From Demequina sp. NBRC 110053 (GTDB lineage Bacteria; Actinomycetota; Actinomycetes; Actinomycetales; Demequinaceae): a DNA stretch of 64,000 bases. A model generated the notes under the pieces. That model was not told where the DNA came from, searched no databases, and saw only the letters and a program-made list of their open reading frames with translations. Shown here in pieces: positions 61,905-64,000 of this stretch. Every line of letters starts with the position of its first letter. Position 1 is the first letter of the stretch. The stretch is taken from NCBI RefSeq assembly GCF_002090095.1, contig NZ_BBRJ01000003.1:372001-436000 (forward strand), given 5' to 3'. The position numbers and the translations under genes are program-made.

Positions 61905-62672
61905 CTAGAGCAGCTCGCCCAGGGCGAACGCCACGAGGAAGCCCGCCGTCGCGATCAGACCCGTGGCCCAGTGATCCTCGTCGAACGCCTCGGGGATCAT
62001 CGCGTTGCACACCATTGCGAGCAGCGCCCCCGCGGCCACGGACTGGATCACCGCGACGGTCGCTCCCGAGGCTCCCTGCAGGAACAGCACGGCGGCGACA
62101 GCCGCGATGACCGCGAGCGCCGTGATGCCGCCCCACAGCCCGAACACGAAGGCCGGGCCGCGACCCGATCGCCGCAGCGGCACGGTGCCCGCCAGGCCCT
62201 CCGGGACGTTGCTCAGGCCGATCGCGGCGACGATAGCGACGGGGAAGCCGCCGCTCGCCGCCGCGAGGCCGATCACGATCGCCTCGGGAATCCCGTCCAG
62301 CAGCGCGCCCACGGCGATGGGCGCTCCCCCGCCGGAGCCGTCGCCGCCGCGCCGCGCGGTCGCGTTGCGTGAGCCCGACGGCTCATCCGACGGGTCGCGG
62401 CGCCGCTTCGCCACGCGCTTGACCCACGCGTCACCGCCCACGTAGAGGAGGGCACCCCCGGCGAAGCCGAGCGCGACGGGCCACACGCCTCCCGCCTCGT
62501 GCGCCTCCGCGACGAGCTCGAGCGCGAGGGTCGCGATCAGCACGCCCGCACCGAACGCCATCACGCCGGCGATCACGCGCTGCGCCACGTCCCATCGCCA
62601 CGCGATCGCCGCTCCGATCAGGAGAGCTCCGACGCCCACGAGCGCGGCGAGCGCAGCAGTGCCGACGACCAT
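61905..62672 (-). CDS. ZIP family metal transporter
   Basis: The 255-residue protein has about eight membrane helices. A cytoplasmic loop (AKRRRDPSDEPSGSRNATAR) separates the third and fourth helices. The metal-path helices carry ALLDGIPEAIVIGLAAASGG and GLSNVPEGLAG, the latter with the typical N-PEG motif. The expected first His is Asp (DGIPE) as in many bacterial ZIP relatives, so zinc specificity is uncertain. The ATG at 62672 is chosen because TAGCCT ends 6 bases upstream; a GTG at 62675 precedes it. Confidence 0.88.
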   Translation of the reverse strand: MVVGTAALAALVGVGALLIGAAIAWRWDVAQRVIAGVMAFGAGVLIATLALELVAEAHEAGGVWPVALGFAGGALLYVGGDAWVKRVAKRRRDPSDEPSGSRNATARRGGDGSGGGAPIAVGALLDGIPEAIVIGLAAASGGFPVAIVAAIGLSNVPEGLAGTVPLRRSGRGPAFVFGLWGGITALAVIAAVAAVLFLQGASGATVAVIQSVAAGALLAMVCNAMIPEAFDEDHWATGLIATAGFLVAFALGELL

Positions 62673-62678
62673 CACCCC

Positions 62679-62684
62679 AGGCTA
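62679..62684 (-). promoter_or_regulatory. Candidate -10 element of the ZIP gene
   Basis: TAGCCT on the minus strand is followed by 6 bases and ATG 62672. It lies 20 bases from the divergent -10-like element at 62704. Confidence 0.5.
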
Positions 62685-62703
62685 GCGCGCGGCCCACGGC
62701 GCG

Positions 62704-62709
62704 TACGCT
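62704..62709 (+). promoter_or_regulatory. Candidate -10 element of the third GNAT gene
   Basis: TACGCT is followed by 7 bases and ATG 62717, as at thyA and the RsmC-like gene. Confidence 0.55.
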
Positions 62710-62716
62710 GGTGGGC

Positions 62717-63211
62717 ATGCCCACCGCCGACGTCTCCGCCCGACCCGCCGTCCCAGGGGACGAGGAGGCGATCGCCGCCATCCAGCTCGCCGCCTGGCAC
62801 GGCCTCGTCGGGGCCGCGGCTGTCGCGCAGATCCCTCGAGACCAGGTGCTCGCCACCTGGCAGGCGGCCGTGGAGTCGCCGCCGTCACGCGAGCACAGGG
62901 TGTTCGTCGCCACCGATGGGCCGCACGTGGTCGGCTTCGCCGCGCTCGGCCCAGCAGGCGAGATCGTCGCGCTCGAGGTCGCGCCCGAGCACCGCCGCCA
63001 CGGTCACGGCTCCCGCCTGCTGGCGGCGTGCGTCGACACGGTACGGATCCAGGGCGGGACGAGCGTTCGCGCATGGGCGCTGCAGGGCGACGATGCGCGC
63101 CGGGCCTTCCTGACCGGCGCCGGGCTGGGCGAGGGGGGCGTCAGGCGCGGCATGGAGGGTCCCGACGGCGAGCTCACCGAGGTCATGTACCGCGCCGAGC
63201 TCGGCGACTGA
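62717..63211 (+). CDS. GNAT family N-acetyltransferase
   Basis: The 164-residue protein has the acetyl-CoA-binding core IVALEVAPEHRRHGHGSRLL (R-x-x-G/H-x-G type loop) followed by AACVDTVRIQGGTSVRAWAL and the C-terminal motif DDARRAFLTGAGLGEGGVRR. The N-terminus (VSARPAVPGDEEAIAAIQLA) is typical of the family. The substrate is unknown. ATG 62717 is chosen from the -10 spacing; a GTG at 62711 lies in frame upstream. It is convergent with the next gene, 2 bases apart. Confidence 0.88.
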   Translation: MPTADVSARPAVPGDEEAIAAIQLAAWHGLVGAAAVAQIPRDQVLATWQAAVESPPSREHRVFVATDGPHVVGFAALGPAGEIVALEVAPEHRRHGHGSRLLAACVDTVRIQGGTSVRAWALQGDDARRAFLTGAGLGEGGVRRGMEGPDGELTEVMYRAELGD

Positions 63212-63213
63212 CG

Positions 63214-63687
63214 TCAGCCGCGGTCGCGCTTGCGCTCGGCGCGGAACAGCTCGGCCGCGTGGCGCATGGACCTGCGTGCCATCGAGCGGTCGCGATTGTC
63301 GTCGTACGCATGGGCGACGTGGAACCACGCGCGCCAGTCATCGGGGTTCTGCTCGGCGCCCAGCCGCGCGACCTCGAACGCCGCCTCGGCGGCCTCGTCG
63401 GTGAGCCGGCCGGACGGGGTGGTCTCTCCCCCGCCGATCGGCAGCCGGCCCTCGCGTTCGAGCTGGGTCGCCATCCGCTGCGTGTCGATGCCGAGCCGCC
63501 ACTCATGGAAGAGCCACCACACCCCGACTGCGGGGAGGACCAGCAGCGCGCCTCCCAGCAGCTTCGCCGCGGTCTCGGGTGCGCCCAGGAACGCGAAGGC
63601 GAAATCCGCGACGAACGCGAAGTACAGCGCGACGATCACCGTCATCGCGACGGCCGCCAGGAAAGCAGGGTTGCGGAACAGCTTCAT
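63214..63687 (-). CDS. Membrane protein with TPR-like C-terminus, unknown function
   Basis: This is a 157-residue protein with two membrane helices (AFLAAVAMTVIVALYFAFVA and LLGGALLVLPAVGVWWLFHE). A cytoplasmic C-terminal region of about 80 residues follows, whose helix pair AAEAAFEVARLGAEQNPDDW with RAWFHVAHAYDDN resembles a TPR hairpin. It starts 4 bases inside the end of dapB (overlap TCTA/CAT region) and is likely co-transcribed. Similar proteins next to dapB occur in other Actinobacteria; I cannot name a function. Confidence 0.8.
   Translation of the reverse strand: MKLFRNPAFLAAVAMTVIVALYFAFVADFAFAFLGAPETAAKLLGGALLVLPAVGVWWLFHEWRLGIDTQRMATQLEREGRLPIGGGETTPSGRLTDEAAEAAFEVARLGAEQNPDDWRAWFHVAHAYDDNRDRSMARRSMRHAAELFRAERKRDRG

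Positions 63688-64000
<313 letters not shown>

Overview
The window is a gene-dense, very G+C-rich piece of an actinobacterial chromosome. It most resembles the order Micrococcales (Cellulomonas/Demequina-like), a placement inferred from gene order and codon use rather than from any database match. The evidence is a complete actinobacterial division and cell-wall (dcw) cluster without ftsA, the recA-recX-rny-miaB-miaA-dapF-hflX order, a lexA/LysM divergent pair, a ClgR-type regulator, DUF3040 and DUF3046 genes, and class-specific SOS boxes. I see no rRNA, tRNA, insertion sequence, prophage, CRISPR array or recognisable defence island.

Layout. Positions 1-17432 (minus strand) hold the dcw cluster, transcribed as mraZ, rsmH, ftsL-like, ftsI, murE, murF, mraY, murD, ftsW, murG, murC, ftsQ, ftsZ, pgeF, sepF, yggT. 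It builds lipid II and the divisome. Most junctions from rsmH to murC overlap by 4-8 bases, which suggests translational coupling. Diverging from mraZ is a moxR / DUF58 / transglutaminase operon (17668-22154). Positions 22275-30767 carry DUF3040, a spermidine-synthase-like protein, a cold-shock protein, a PAC2 protein, a HelD helicase, SerA and a DEAD-box helicase with a long basic tail. Positions 31032-33438 hold nrdR and the divergent SOS-controlled LysM protein / lexA pair. Positions 33456-37712 hold dinG, hflX and a methyltransferase. Positions 37844-45925 hold a YdeI-like protein, dapF, miaA, miaB, rny, recX, recA (with SOS box), DUF3046 and clgR. Positions 46017-53439 hold pncC, pgsA, a CapA-like exported protein, a GGDEF-EAL protein and ftsK. 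Positions 53540-57826 hold a lipoprotein, RNase J, dapA, a cupin and a membrane protein. The end of the window has thyA-dfrA, three GNAT acetyltransferases, azlCD, a ZIP transporter and the 3' part of dapB.

How the genes work together. Precursor synthesis (dapA, dapB, dapF, murC-G, mraY), septal assembly (ftsZ, sepF, ftsQ, ftsL, ftsW, ftsI) and chromosome clearance (ftsK) are all here. Next to them is a LexA regulon (lexA, recA and the LysM gene, a likely SOS division inhibitor). RNA handling (RNase Y, RNase J, HflX, MiaA, MiaB, DEAD-box, Csp) and nucleotide supply (thyA, dfrA, nrdR) fill most of the rest.

The most unusual signals are not protein-coding. (1) A family of G+C-rich palindromes with a GGG/CCC core lies at four loci, one of them inside murC. 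(2) The octamer GCCGATGC/GCATCGGC is strikingly over-represented. (3) Many genes carry a -10-like hexamer 6-8 bases before the start codon, which predicts leaderless mRNAs. (4) A DEAD-box helicase gene has no ATG, GTG or TTG ahead of its Q motif. I did not find a clearly new multi-gene system.
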